Part shown: in pieces, positions 1-6,652 of the stretch
How the letters are laid out: the number at the start of each line of letters is the position of its first letter
How positions within the stretch are numbered: the first letter of the stretch is position 1
Source of the DNA: Candidatus Zixiibacteriota bacterium
Lineage (GTDB): Bacteria; Zixibacteria; MSB-5A5; JAABVY01
DNA length: 10,468 nucleotides
Assembly: GCA_011777135.1 (NCBI GenBank)
Contig: JAABVY010000105.1
Coordinates: 25,801-36,268 of the forward strand
Reading direction: 5' to 3'
Translations under genes and position numbers: made by a program
The notes under the pieces: model-generated
What the model saw: only the letters and a program-made list of their open reading frames with translations
Told to the model about the DNA's origin: nothing
Databases searched by the model: none

Positions 1-233
1 GTGTGAACTGTGATTCTCGGATTTTGCCTGATTCTGCGTACATTGATTTCAAACCCGCAGGTAGGTGGACAGAGTTTGGGGAAATAGCGATAAGTCCGCA
101 TGACCCGCCCGCCAAGATAAGGCTCTTTCTCTACCATAACGACAGGGTATCCCACTTCGGCGGCTTCAATTGCGGCAGTCATCCCCGCGATACCGCCTCC
201 TATTACGAGTATGGGTTTATGATTGTTGTTCAT
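1..233 (-). CDS. QmoA/HdrA-type FAD-dependent oxidoreductase, N-terminal fragment
   Basis: The gene runs leftward off the window; 77 residues are visible. The translation opens MNNNHKPILVIGGGIAGMT, a Rossmann FAD-binding fold with GGGIAG at residues 12-17 and the ribose-binding acidic residue E35. It is followed by a GGRV motif (41-44) and the segment YFPKLCPPTCGFEIN (50-64), with Cys55 and Cys59. The FPKLC-P-x-CG-EIN signature is, from memory, typical of QmoA and related HdrA-like flavoproteins, which pass electrons between quinone/Fe-S partners and, in sulfate reducers, APS reductase. The GxGxxG motif so close to the start fits QmoA rather than full-length HdrA, which has an N-terminal extension. 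The start at 233 matches QmoA length; an in-frame ATG at 263 is an alternative, and neither has a strong Shine-Dalgarno. Qmo versus another HdrA-like complex cannot be decided without the rest of the gene and its neighbours. Confidence 0.82.
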   Translation of the reverse strand, partial: MNNNHKPILVIGGGIAGMTAAIEAAEVGYPVVMVEKEPYLGGRVMRTYRYFPKLCPPTCGFEINVRRIRQNPRITVH

Positions 234-550
234 ACTGCCATCTCTGGATACATGCTGACACATTGGAGCGCCTTGGGTGCATGGCCCAGTTCCCAAAATG
301 CCGATGTACCGCTTGTTTTTTGTTCGTCCGTTGTTCGCTGGTGATGCTAAAGCAAGATGTTATTTCGAGTTGCTAAAATCTGCTGCGATCTAGGCTCATG
401 GTTATGTACTGATAATATGGAAAGTGCGTGTCATAATGTCAAGAAAAAACAGTAATGGATCCGAATCTGTCGTCTTGAGAGCAAAAAAATCCACCTGAAT
501 CTGTGTGGGTTGCGTACTATGTATCGAAAAATGTGAGCCGAAATTAGTGA
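234..550. other. Divergent intergenic region
   Basis: This lies between the leftward QmoA-like gene and the rightward metal-efflux operon. I see no convincing gene in it. The minus-strand frame of the QmoA-like gene stays open up to a TAA near 373, but its only ATG upstream of 233 is at 263. There is a weak 7-bp hairpin with one wobble pair (488-494 with 505-511). Plus-strand reading frames here are antisense to the flavoprotein or lack family features. No obvious operator palindrome or MerR-type elongated spacer is visible. Confidence 0.5.
412..442 (-). promoter_or_regulatory. Putative sigma70-type promoter for the QmoA-like gene
   Basis: Read on the minus strand there is a perfect -35 box TTGACA (442-437). 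The -10 candidates are CATATT (419-414, 17-base spacer) or TATTAT (417-412, 19-base spacer). Transcription from here would give a leader of about 170 bases before the start codon at 233. This is pattern matching only. Confidence 0.4.
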
Positions 551-579
551 TTGACTGTCGGGTACCATGACATTATATT
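551..579 (+). promoter_or_regulatory. Strong sigma70-like promoter abutting the operon start
   Basis: A -35 box TTGACT (551-556) and a -10 box TATATT (574-579) are separated by exactly 17 bases. Each differs from consensus at one position. Transcription would begin about 6-8 bases after the -10 box, at roughly 585-587, while the first ATG of the operon is at 588. The mRNA would therefore have essentially no 5' leader, which agrees with the absence of a Shine-Dalgarno there. The spacer is the standard 17 bases, not the 19-20 bases typical of MerR/CueR-activated metal promoters. Confidence 0.6.
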
Positions 580-587
580 AGCTGACC

Positions 588-1019
588 ATGAAATTGCGGA
601 ATCAAAAGATAGTAATATGGCCTGTGTGCCTGATTTTTCTATTCGGTTTGTTCTTTGTGGGCAACGGTGCGGTGCTCTGTATCGGAGATGACGGGCATAT
701 AGAATTTGAGACTTTCTGTATTCCCGGCTGCGATGAGGCTAATGAAATCTCCGAGATTGATTTTTTTATCGGTCTGCAATCAGAGCATATCGATTGTTCA
801 AATTGCACTGACATAGACCTCGACAGTCCACTATGGTCCAGGAGGGATCAAAATCATATTTCGGAAAATTCGGCTGATGCAGCCGCGATGCTTATGCCGG
901 ATGCTGATCTGGTTTCATTTTCCACACAGGCTGACAGCCATAAGATCAGAACTATTAAGCTTGCATATAACCAAAATCCATCTTCATACTCGATAATCTC
1001 AACCATCCTTCTCTGTTAA
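588..1019 (+). CDS. Small secreted Cys/His-rich protein leading the metal-efflux operon
   Basis: 143 residues. The N-terminus is a signal peptide or membrane anchor: positive start MKLRNQK, hydrophobic core about 8-30. Next comes a conserved-looking cluster VLCIGDDGHIEFE (Cys31, His37), then C44-x3-C48, His67, and C70-S-N-C73 followed by TDIDL. I recall uncharacterised small exported proteins with an LC-x-G-x-DGH-x-x-x-E block and a CxxC-(T/V)DI-x-L block encoded directly upstream of CzcC/CusC-type channels. The Cys/His arrangement suggests a periplasmic metal-binding or sensing accessory. This is an inference from residues and operon position; no function is established. The rest (80-143) is polar and featureless except for a terminal Cys143. 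No Shine-Dalgarno precedes ATG588, and the preceding promoter leaves no leader. The next in-operon gene starts 95 bases downstream. Confidence 0.72.
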   Translation: MKLRNQKIVIWPVCLIFLFGLFFVGNGAVLCIGDDGHIEFETFCIPGCDEANEISEIDFFIGLQSEHIDCSNCTDIDLDSPLWSRRDQNHISENSADAAAMLMPDADLVSFSTQADSHKIRTIKLAYNQNPSSYSIISTILLC

Positions 1020-1114
1020 TTCTCACATTTCTTCCTTCAATTAAATAGCATTTCCGACCAAACCCTTTTGAGGTTTGCGCGGAATAATTCATGAACCTAT
1101 CTGGAGATTTATAG
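1020..1114 (+). other. Spacer inside the efflux operon with a weak hairpin
   Basis: There are 95 bases between the small Cys/His-rich gene and the channel gene. A 6-bp stem CAAACC/GGTTTG (1059-1064 with 1072-1077) closes a 7-base loop. No T-tract follows, so it is not a convincing intrinsic terminator. It could set the relative expression of the first gene or mean nothing. A clear Shine-Dalgarno GGAG (1103-1106) serves the gene starting at 1115. Confidence 0.3.
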
Positions 1115-2428
1115 ATGAAAGGAAAAATATATATATTCCTGGCTTGCGTTTACATGATTTTCTTGATCGTTTCAAACGATGTCAGGGCGGAAGATTTCTG
1201 GCAGGCTCCATTTGATACATCTGCATCTGAAATCCAATCAGCGGATTCTACATTGTCACTGAGAGAGGTTTTGAATCTTGTAGCTTCTGAAAATTCGAGG
1301 TTCAAGGCTCTCGACTATCAGCTTCAGGCCGCCCGTGGGGAGATACGGCAGGCCGGATTGTGGTCAAATCCGGAACTGGAAATGGAATTCGAAGAGGTGA
1401 GCTGGGATGCCCCGGGTTTTAGGGAATCTGAAATTAGCGTAGCACTTGCACAGGAATTTGAGTTTTTCGGACAGCGCGGTGCAAGAAAGGGTGTTGCCGA
1501 AGCCCAACTGGAAGCAACGGAATTGCAGGTAAGATTGACCTCATTTGATCTGTACCTTATTACAAAGCAGCGCTTTTACACTCTTGCGCATGCGCAGCAG
1601 GAAGTGCATTTATTTCGTGATGCTGTCGAATTAGCCGAGGAAATAGTAAACAACATAGAATACCGTCTGGATAAAGGAGCTGCCCTGCAGTCCGAACTTA
1701 TCCTTGCCCAGCTTAACCTCGAGCGGACTAATCTGGCGCTTGAGGAGGCAATGCGGGACATGGAGGCTCTGGAGGCAGAACTTGTTTCGCTATGGAAGAG
1801 CAGGCTCTCGGGCATAAGGGTATTATCAGAGGCAGAACCAGATTTCAAAAGTCTCGCCAATAAACTCGATTTACTTTTAAACAGAAGTGACTCATCCCGC
1901 CAGGTTCTGCAGATAAAAAATGAATTGAAGATAATTGGTGCGGAAAAAGCGAAGGTAATTGCTGAGGCCCGTCCGACTGTAACGTTCAGTGCAGGCATAA
2001 AGAGGCTGGAAGCAGACAATTCAAACTCGCTTGTTTTGGGATTGTCACTGCCGATTCCTCTTTTCAACCGTAATCAGGGTATACGTGAAAGCCTCGACGC
2101 GCAACAGCGTTCACTCGATTATGATATTGCACAAGACGAAATCGAGGCATTTTCAAGAATCCGATCCCATACAATTCGGTTGAAAAAGCTCATTGATAAA
2201 CATGCGGCTCTGGATTCCGAGCTTCTTCCCAGGGCTGAAGCGGCCTACCGTACACTACAGGATAATTATGAAGCAGGGAGAGTGCCTTATACGCAGCTTC
2301 TGGAAGCTGAAAGGACTCTCAATGACTTTAATTTTGAACATAATGATATACTCCTGGCAATTCAGGAACAGATTATTGTCCTGGAAGGTCTGACAGGAGT
2401 TGTAATGATAACAGAGAAGGAGAATTAG
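1115..2428 (+). CDS. Outer-membrane channel of metal RND efflux (TolC/CzcC/CusC family)
   Basis: 437 residues, a normal length for a TolC-family outer-membrane efflux protein. Residues 1-25 form a signal peptide ending VRA, with no lipobox cysteine, unlike lipid-anchored CusC. Two repeated outer-membrane-efflux (OEP) halves follow. The first includes LREVLNLVASENSRFKAL (about 49-66), AARGEIRQAGLWSNPELEME (69-88) and an FFGQRGARK turn. The second contains RPTVTFSAGIKR and the beta segment GLSLPIPLFNRNQG, typical of the family, plus long coiled helices. The protein forms the trimeric duct through which the pump and adaptor expel metal ions. A good Shine-Dalgarno lies 8 bases upstream. The stop is 2 bases before the adaptor start, so the two are translationally coupled. 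The family call is secure; the metal is not determined by this protein. Confidence 0.93.
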   Translation: MKGKIYIFLACVYMIFLIVSNDVRAEDFWQAPFDTSASEIQSADSTLSLREVLNLVASENSRFKALDYQLQAARGEIRQAGLWSNPELEMEFEEVSWDAPGFRESEISVALAQEFEFFGQRGARKGVAEAQLEATELQVRLTSFDLYLITKQRFYTLAHAQQEVHLFRDAVELAEEIVNNIEYRLDKGAALQSELILAQLNLERTNLALEEAMRDMEALEAELVSLWKSRLSGIRVLSEAEPDFKSLANKLDLLLNRSDSSRQVLQIKNELKIIGAEKAKVIAEARPTVTFSAGIKRLEADNSNSLVLGLSLPIPLFNRNQGIRESLDAQQRSLDYDIAQDEIEAFSRIRSHTIRLKKLIDKHAALDSELLPRAEAAYRTLQDNYEAGRVPYTQLLEAERTLNDFNFEHNDILLAIQEQIIVLEGLTGVVMITEKEN

Positions 2429-2430
2429 AA

Positions 2431-3420
2431 ATGGCAGCAAGACTTGCAATAGCAATAGTTTTCGCATTTCTGGCCTGGCCAATTTCAATTACTTCAGGTC
2501 AGCACGAGCACGATCATGAAGAAACCAGAGAAATAGAATCAGTCGATGAACATGCAGCTCATGACGATCATGCGGATCATAGTGATGAACTGACAGTTGA
2601 ACTTTCGGAAGCTGCCGAGGAACTTGCCGGCATTGAGATTTCAGAAGTTGCAAGGGGGCATATAGATAAGACCATTGAATTGCCGGGAGAAATTGGATTC
2701 AATGAGGATCGGCTGGCGCATATAGCTCCCCGCTTTGCCGGAATCGCTTTGCAGGCCAATTACAGAGTTGGAGATTTTGTTGAAGAAGGCGAAGTAGTAG
2801 CGCAAATTGAAAGTAATGAGAGTATGAATTCATACTCTATAAAAGCCCCTATTTCGGGCTGGGTAATTGATCGGCATATCACCCCCGGCGAGTTTGTCTC
2901 AGAGGAGAACAGCATATATATCATCGCTGACTTGTCGACAGTCTGGATCAATCTGGCAGTTTACTCAAAAGATGCTGATAGAATCCGAAAGGGACAGGCC
3001 GCCAGAATCGAGGCTGTTGGTTCGGATGAGGTCACAACCGGGGTAATAGAGTATGTTACGCCTATAATTGATCTTCGAACCAGAAGCGCGGTTGCCAGGA
3101 TTACATTATCCAATCCGGATAATACATGGCGGCCGGGAACGTTTGTACAAGCCCTCATCACGACCGAGACTGATAATGAGAGCCTTCTAGTTAGAAAAGA
3201 TGCAGTCCAATTTCTGGAAGAGAAGACAGTGATCTTTGTTCCTGAGGGCCCCAACATTTTCAAGCCGGTGGAGGTACTTACGGGCGAGAGCGACACCGAT
3301 TACATCCAGATAGTGAACGGTCTCGAGGAAGGTGCAAAGTATGTTGCAAGCGGGGCTTTTGAGCTCAAAGCCAGGATCATAACGAGCAATCTGGATGCTC
3401 ATGCCGGACATGGACATTAA
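2431..3420 (+). CDS. Periplasmic adaptor subunit of metal RND efflux (CzcB/CusB family, His-rich, short hairpin)
   Basis: 329 residues. A signal peptide (about 1-23) is followed by a His/Asp/Glu-rich mature N-terminus, HEHDHEE at 25-31 and HAAHDDHADH at 41-50 (seven His). Then come the membrane-proximal strand region (about 53-95), a barrel-sandwich (lipoyl-like) domain about 98-165, a beta-barrel domain about 168-245, and the C-terminal strand region ending DAHAGHGH. The two lipoyl halves (VGDFVEEGEVVAQIESNE at 113-130 and KAPISGWVIDRHITPGEFV at 138-156) are joined by only about seven residues, so the usual long alpha-helical hairpin is essentially absent. It links the inner-membrane pump to the outer-membrane channel and, in CusB, hands metal to the pump. 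The His-rich ends suggest direct metal capture, an inference. AAGGAG (2417-2422) is the Shine-Dalgarno, overlapping the end of the channel gene. Confidence 0.92.
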   Translation: MAARLAIAIVFAFLAWPISITSGQHEHDHEETREIESVDEHAAHDDHADHSDELTVELSEAAEELAGIEISEVARGHIDKTIELPGEIGFNEDRLAHIAPRFAGIALQANYRVGDFVEEGEVVAQIESNESMNSYSIKAPISGWVIDRHITPGEFVSEENSIYIIADLSTVWINLAVYSKDADRIRKGQAARIEAVGSDEVTTGVIEYVTPIIDLRTRSAVARITLSNPDNTWRPGTFVQALITTETDNESLLVRKDAVQFLEEKTVIFVPEGPNIFKPVEVLTGESDTDYIQIVNGLEEGAKYVASGAFELKARIITSNLDAHAGHGH

Positions 3421-3425
3421 GGGGG
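3419..3425 (+). promoter_or_regulatory. Shine-Dalgarno that sets the pump start at 3434
   Basis: AAGGGGG (3419-3425) overlaps the stop codon of the adaptor gene and sits 8 bases before ATG3434. This supports starting the pump at MKRFFELILK. The frame is open upstream to an ATG at 3395, but that would give a non-family N-terminal extension inside the adaptor gene. Confidence 0.65.
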
Positions 3426-3433
3426 TATGGTTG

Positions 3434-6400
3434 ATGAAGAGGTTTTTTGAGTTAATACTGAAAAATCGTCTGATTGTCATAATACTGCTCCTTGGAGTAA
3501 TAGTACTCGGCATATTTCAGTATAAAAGCCTTCCTACTGATGCATTTCCGGACATCTCCCCGATTATGGTGCCGGTTTTTGCGGAAGCGCATGGAATGGC
3601 CCCGGAAGAGGTCGAGCGGCTGATTACATTTCCTATCGAATCGACAATGAATGGGCTGCCCGGAGTTAAGATGGTGAAATCGACGTCGGCCTTCGGTATG
3701 GCGGTTGTGTATGTTTACTTCGAAGATGATATCGACATTTACTTTGCCAGGCAGATTGTGGCGGAACGATTAGCAGGAGCATCGGGAGAATTGCCCGAGA
3801 TGCACGAGCCGCCTGCACTGGGTCCGATATCGACCGGGCTGGGCGAAGTATTCATGTATTACCTGACTGCCGACAGCACGATAGAAACCGGGGGCAAACC
3901 AGTGAATACATATCTTCGAGAACTCAATGACTGGGCCATCAAATATCAGCTCCAGACTGTGCCGGGCGTGACTAAAATATTGTCTATGGGCGGGCATGTC
4001 CTGCAGTACCAGATAGAAATAAATCCCTATGCATTGAATAAATATGAACTGGGCCTGGATGATATCATCAATTCAATCTCGAATAACAACCGCAATGCCG
4101 GAGGACAATTTCTGGTCTTGGGTTCAGAGGAATACCTGGTAAGGGGAATCGGTCTGCTGGAGACAAGAGAGGATCTCCGCAATATCCAGTTGAAAGTGAT
4201 AAGCGGCATACCAATCAGGCTGGGAGATGTTGCCGAGGTTGATTTCGGCGAGGAAATCCGCCGCGGGGTGGTTACTCGAAACGGAAAGGATGAAGTCGTT
4301 GCAGGTATTGTGATGAAGCTTTTTGGAACCAATACATCAGAGGTAATCAGGAACCTGAACCAGAGAATCCCGGAAGTCCAGAGATCACTGCCCCAGGGGG
4401 TACACCTGGTGCCCTATTACAACCAGAATGCACTGGTCAATAATGCTGTCAATACGGTGCGCAATGCATTGTTTCAGGGCGGATTTCTGGTGATAATCAT
4501 ACTTGCTTTATTCTTAGGAAATGCACGCAGCGCATTAATTGTGGCGCTGGCTCTTCCGGTCTGCGCGCTGATATCAGCGATTTTCATGGGTTGGGCCGAT
4601 ATGTCCGCAAACCTGATGTCTCTGGGGGGAATAGCCATCGCCATAGGAATGCTTGGAGACGCTTCAATCGTGATCGTGGAGAATATATATAGACTCCTTG
4701 GCGATGAAAAAAATAAAAATAAAAGTAAATTCGAAATAATAGTCACAGCTTGCTCAGAAGTTTCCAGGCCGATAATATTTTCAGTCTCCATCATCATAAT
4801 CGTCTTTCTTCCGCTTTTTACTCTTGAAGGTGTTGAGGGTAAGATGTTTTCGCCAATGGCCTTTACCATCACGTTTGCCCTCCTGGGGTCACTAATCGCA
4901 GCCCTGATATTCTCACCCGTGCTTGCATCATTATTATTGAGGAAGGGACAGAGGAAGGAATTCTTCTTTCTCAGAAAACTGAAGAGCCTCTACCGTCCAT
5001 TTTTGATGTTTGTACTGCGGCACAGGATTGCTGTCCTGACCAATACGCTGGTTATATTCGCGGGCACACTATTACTTCTGCCGCATCTTGGCACAGAGTT
5101 CATTCCGACACTGGAGGAGGGAGCTATTCAAATTAATGTTACGATGGCGCCTTCTATTTCTCTCGTCAAGGCTACCGAAACTGTAATGAAGCTTGAACGA
5201 ATAGTGATGGAGTTCGACGGAGTTGAGCAGACTGTGTCAAAAATAGGCAGGCCTGAAGCCGGCAGCCACCCGCATCCGGTTAATTCATCTCATATACAGG
5301 TAATGCTGAAACCTCAAAATGAATGGAACACGTTCAAATCTAAAGCAGAGCTGGTGGAAGCCCTGAACGAGAAATTATCGGAGTATCCGGGAATACAGCT
5401 GGTTTTTTCTCAGCCCATTCAGAATATGTTTGATGAGCTTCTTTCCGGGGTCAAAACCCAGCTGGCAATCAAACTCTATGGCGAGAATCTTGAGATTCTG
5501 CAATCGAAGGCGGAAGAGATCAGGGAGGTAATCGAGCCGGTGGATGGGCTCGTGGATCTTTCTACTGAACAGAGCTTCGGACAGCCGCAGGTACAGATCA
5601 TTGCGAATCGTGAGGCCTGTGCACGTTATGGCGTGGATATCTCGGAAATACTGTCCGTGGTTGAGATAGCAGTGGGCGGGGAAGTAATATCTCAGGTATT
5701 CCTTAATACCCGGCGGTTCGGGATCAATGTCCGTTTTGATGAACGTTACCGGGATGATCCTGAATCAATCAGGAATATCCTGGTACACTCCTCCGACGGG
5801 GTTCTTATTCCCCTTTCTCAGGTGGCGGCGGTGGAGACATTTATCGGGCCGATCCAGATCAACCGCGAGAAAAATCAACGGCGCTGGGTGATTTCCGGCA
5901 ATGTACGCGGCCGGGATATGGGCAGTGTGGTGGGCGATATCAGGAGGCTGGTTCGTGAGAATATCGAACTGCCCTATGGCTATTATCTGGAATATGGCGG
6001 TCAGTTTGAAAATCAGGAGCGGGCTATGAGAAGGCTCGGTATTATAGTACCGGTGACCTTCCTGCTGATATTCCTGTTATTGTATCTGTCATTGGGCAAT
6101 CTACGCAGCGCCACACTGATATTCATCAATGTGCCATTAGCTCTGATAGGCGGCATCCTCGGTCTTTTTATCACAGGTGAATATTTATCGGTGCCCGCTT
6201 CAGTAGGATTCATTGCGCTTTTCGGTATCGCAGTCCAGAATGGCCTGGTTCTGGTATCTTACATAAACCATTTGCGCAAGAGAGGATCGGAGATTGCCGA
6301 CGCTGTAATTCAGGCATCCATCTTGCGGCTTCGGCCGGTATTGATGACCGCCCTGACCACAATACTGGGTCTGGTGCCACTGCTCATTTCGCGCGGTATG

Positions 6401-6532
6401 GGTTCAGAAGTTCAAAGGCCTCTCGCCGTAGTCGTTGTCTTCGGGCTTATCTCATCTACTTTTCTGACCCTGGTTTTGATTCCTGTTCTTTATAAATGGT
6501 TTGCGCCAGGCATCACCGCTGAAGCTGATTAA
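3434..6532 (+). CDS. CzcA/CusA-family heavy-metal RND efflux pump
   Basis: 1032 residues, normal for the heavy-metal subfamily of RND pumps, which use the proton gradient to expel metal ions from periplasm or cytoplasm through the adaptor and channel. Twelve membrane helices fit the hydrophobicity: TM1 about 11-29; TM2-6 about 342-500; TM7 about 532-550; TM8-12 about 868-1020. Periplasmic loops are about 31-340 and 552-866. Family motifs include LPTDAFPDISP (33-43) and GLPGV (74-78). The TM4 relay reads AIGMLGDASIVIVEN: Asp409 and Glu416 are kept, Ala403 stands at the extra Asp (D402) of C. metallidurans CzcA, and Gly408 replaces the usual Val. In the metal-site region there is Met571 (TMAPSIS), a His cluster SHPHPVNSSH (611-620), and Glu668 in FDELLSG where CusA has Met672. 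Specificity is therefore open: TM4 looks CusA-like, the periplasmic site does not. Last gene of the operon, followed by a terminator. Confidence 0.95.
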   Translation: MKRFFELILKNRLIVIILLLGVIVLGIFQYKSLPTDAFPDISPIMVPVFAEAHGMAPEEVERLITFPIESTMNGLPGVKMVKSTSAFGMAVVYVYFEDDIDIYFARQIVAERLAGASGELPEMHEPPALGPISTGLGEVFMYYLTADSTIETGGKPVNTYLRELNDWAIKYQLQTVPGVTKILSMGGHVLQYQIEINPYALNKYELGLDDIINSISNNNRNAGGQFLVLGSEEYLVRGIGLLETREDLRNIQLKVISGIPIRLGDVAEVDFGEEIRRGVVTRNGKDEVVAGIVMKLFGTNTSEVIRNLNQRIPEVQRSLPQGVHLVPYYNQNALVNNAVNTVRNALFQGGFLVIIILALFLGNARSALIVALALPVCALISAIFMGWADMSANLMSLGGIAIAIGMLGDASIVIVENIYRLLGDEKNKNKSKFEIIVTACSEVSRPIIFSVSIIIIVFLPLFTLEGVEGKMFSPMAFTITFALLGSLIAALIFSPVLASLLLRKGQRKEFFFLRKLKSLYRPFLMFVLRHRIAVLTNTLVIFAGTLLLLPHLGTEFIPTLEEGAIQINVTMAPSISLVKATETVMKLERIVMEFDGVEQTVSKIGRPEAGSHPHPVNSSHIQVMLKPQNEWNTFKSKAELVEALNEKLSEYPGIQLVFSQPIQNMFDELLSGVKTQLAIKLYGENLEILQSKAEEIREVIEPVDGLVDLSTEQSFGQPQVQIIANREACARYGVDISEILSVVEIAVGGEVISQVFLNTRRFGINVRFDERYRDDPESIRNILVHSSDGVLIPLSQVAAVETFIGPIQINREKNQRRWVISGNVRGRDMGSVVGDIRRLVRENIELPYGYYLEYGGQFENQERAMRRLGIIVPVTFLLIFLLLYLSLGNLRSATLIFINVPLALIGGILGLFITGEYLSVPASVGFIALFGIAVQNGLVLVSYINHLRKRGSEIADAVIQASILRLRPVLMTALTTILGLVPLLISRGMGSEVQRPLAVVVVFGLISSTFLTLVLIPVLYKWFAPGITAEAD

Positions 6533-6538
6533 AATCAA

Positions 6539-6570
6539 AAGGGCTGGATATCATTCCAGCCCTTATTTTG
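6539..6570. terminator. Bidirectional intrinsic terminator after the efflux operon
   Basis: A perfect 10-bp stem is formed by AAGGGCTGGA (6539-6548) and TCCAGCCCTT (6555-6564), with the loop TATCAT. On the plus strand TATTTTG follows, 6 bases after the pump stop. On the minus strand the stem is followed by TTTTGATTTT, so it can also end transcription of the convergent OmpA-domain gene, whose stop lies about 85 bases away. Confidence 0.85.
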
Positions 6571-6652
6571 TAATTGCAAAGCAAGAAAGGTGTTTTAAAT
6601 GGCGTTCTTATGAGACCTGAGAGTTCACTCATCGACCTCTTCTTTAATTTGC

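Noticed and set aside
3..344. 113-residue plus-strand open frame at the left edge
   Set aside because: It is antisense to the QmoA-like gene, which has clear FAD-binding and FPKLCPP motifs; the plus-strand translation has no family features.
461..504. Repeated octamer GAATCTGT as an operator direct repeat
   Set aside because: Two short copies about 36 bases apart and well upstream of the -35 box; expected by chance.
483..511. Hairpin AATCCAC/GTGGGTT next to an A-run as a minus-strand terminator
   Set aside because: Only 7 bp with a wobble and a 10-base loop, and there is no minus-strand gene upstream for it to terminate.
3395..3433. Upstream ATG giving the pump 13 extra N-terminal residues
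   Set aside because: It would lie inside the adaptor gene without a ribosome site, while ATG3434 has AAGGGGG 8 bases upstream and gives the usual MKRFFE-type RND start.
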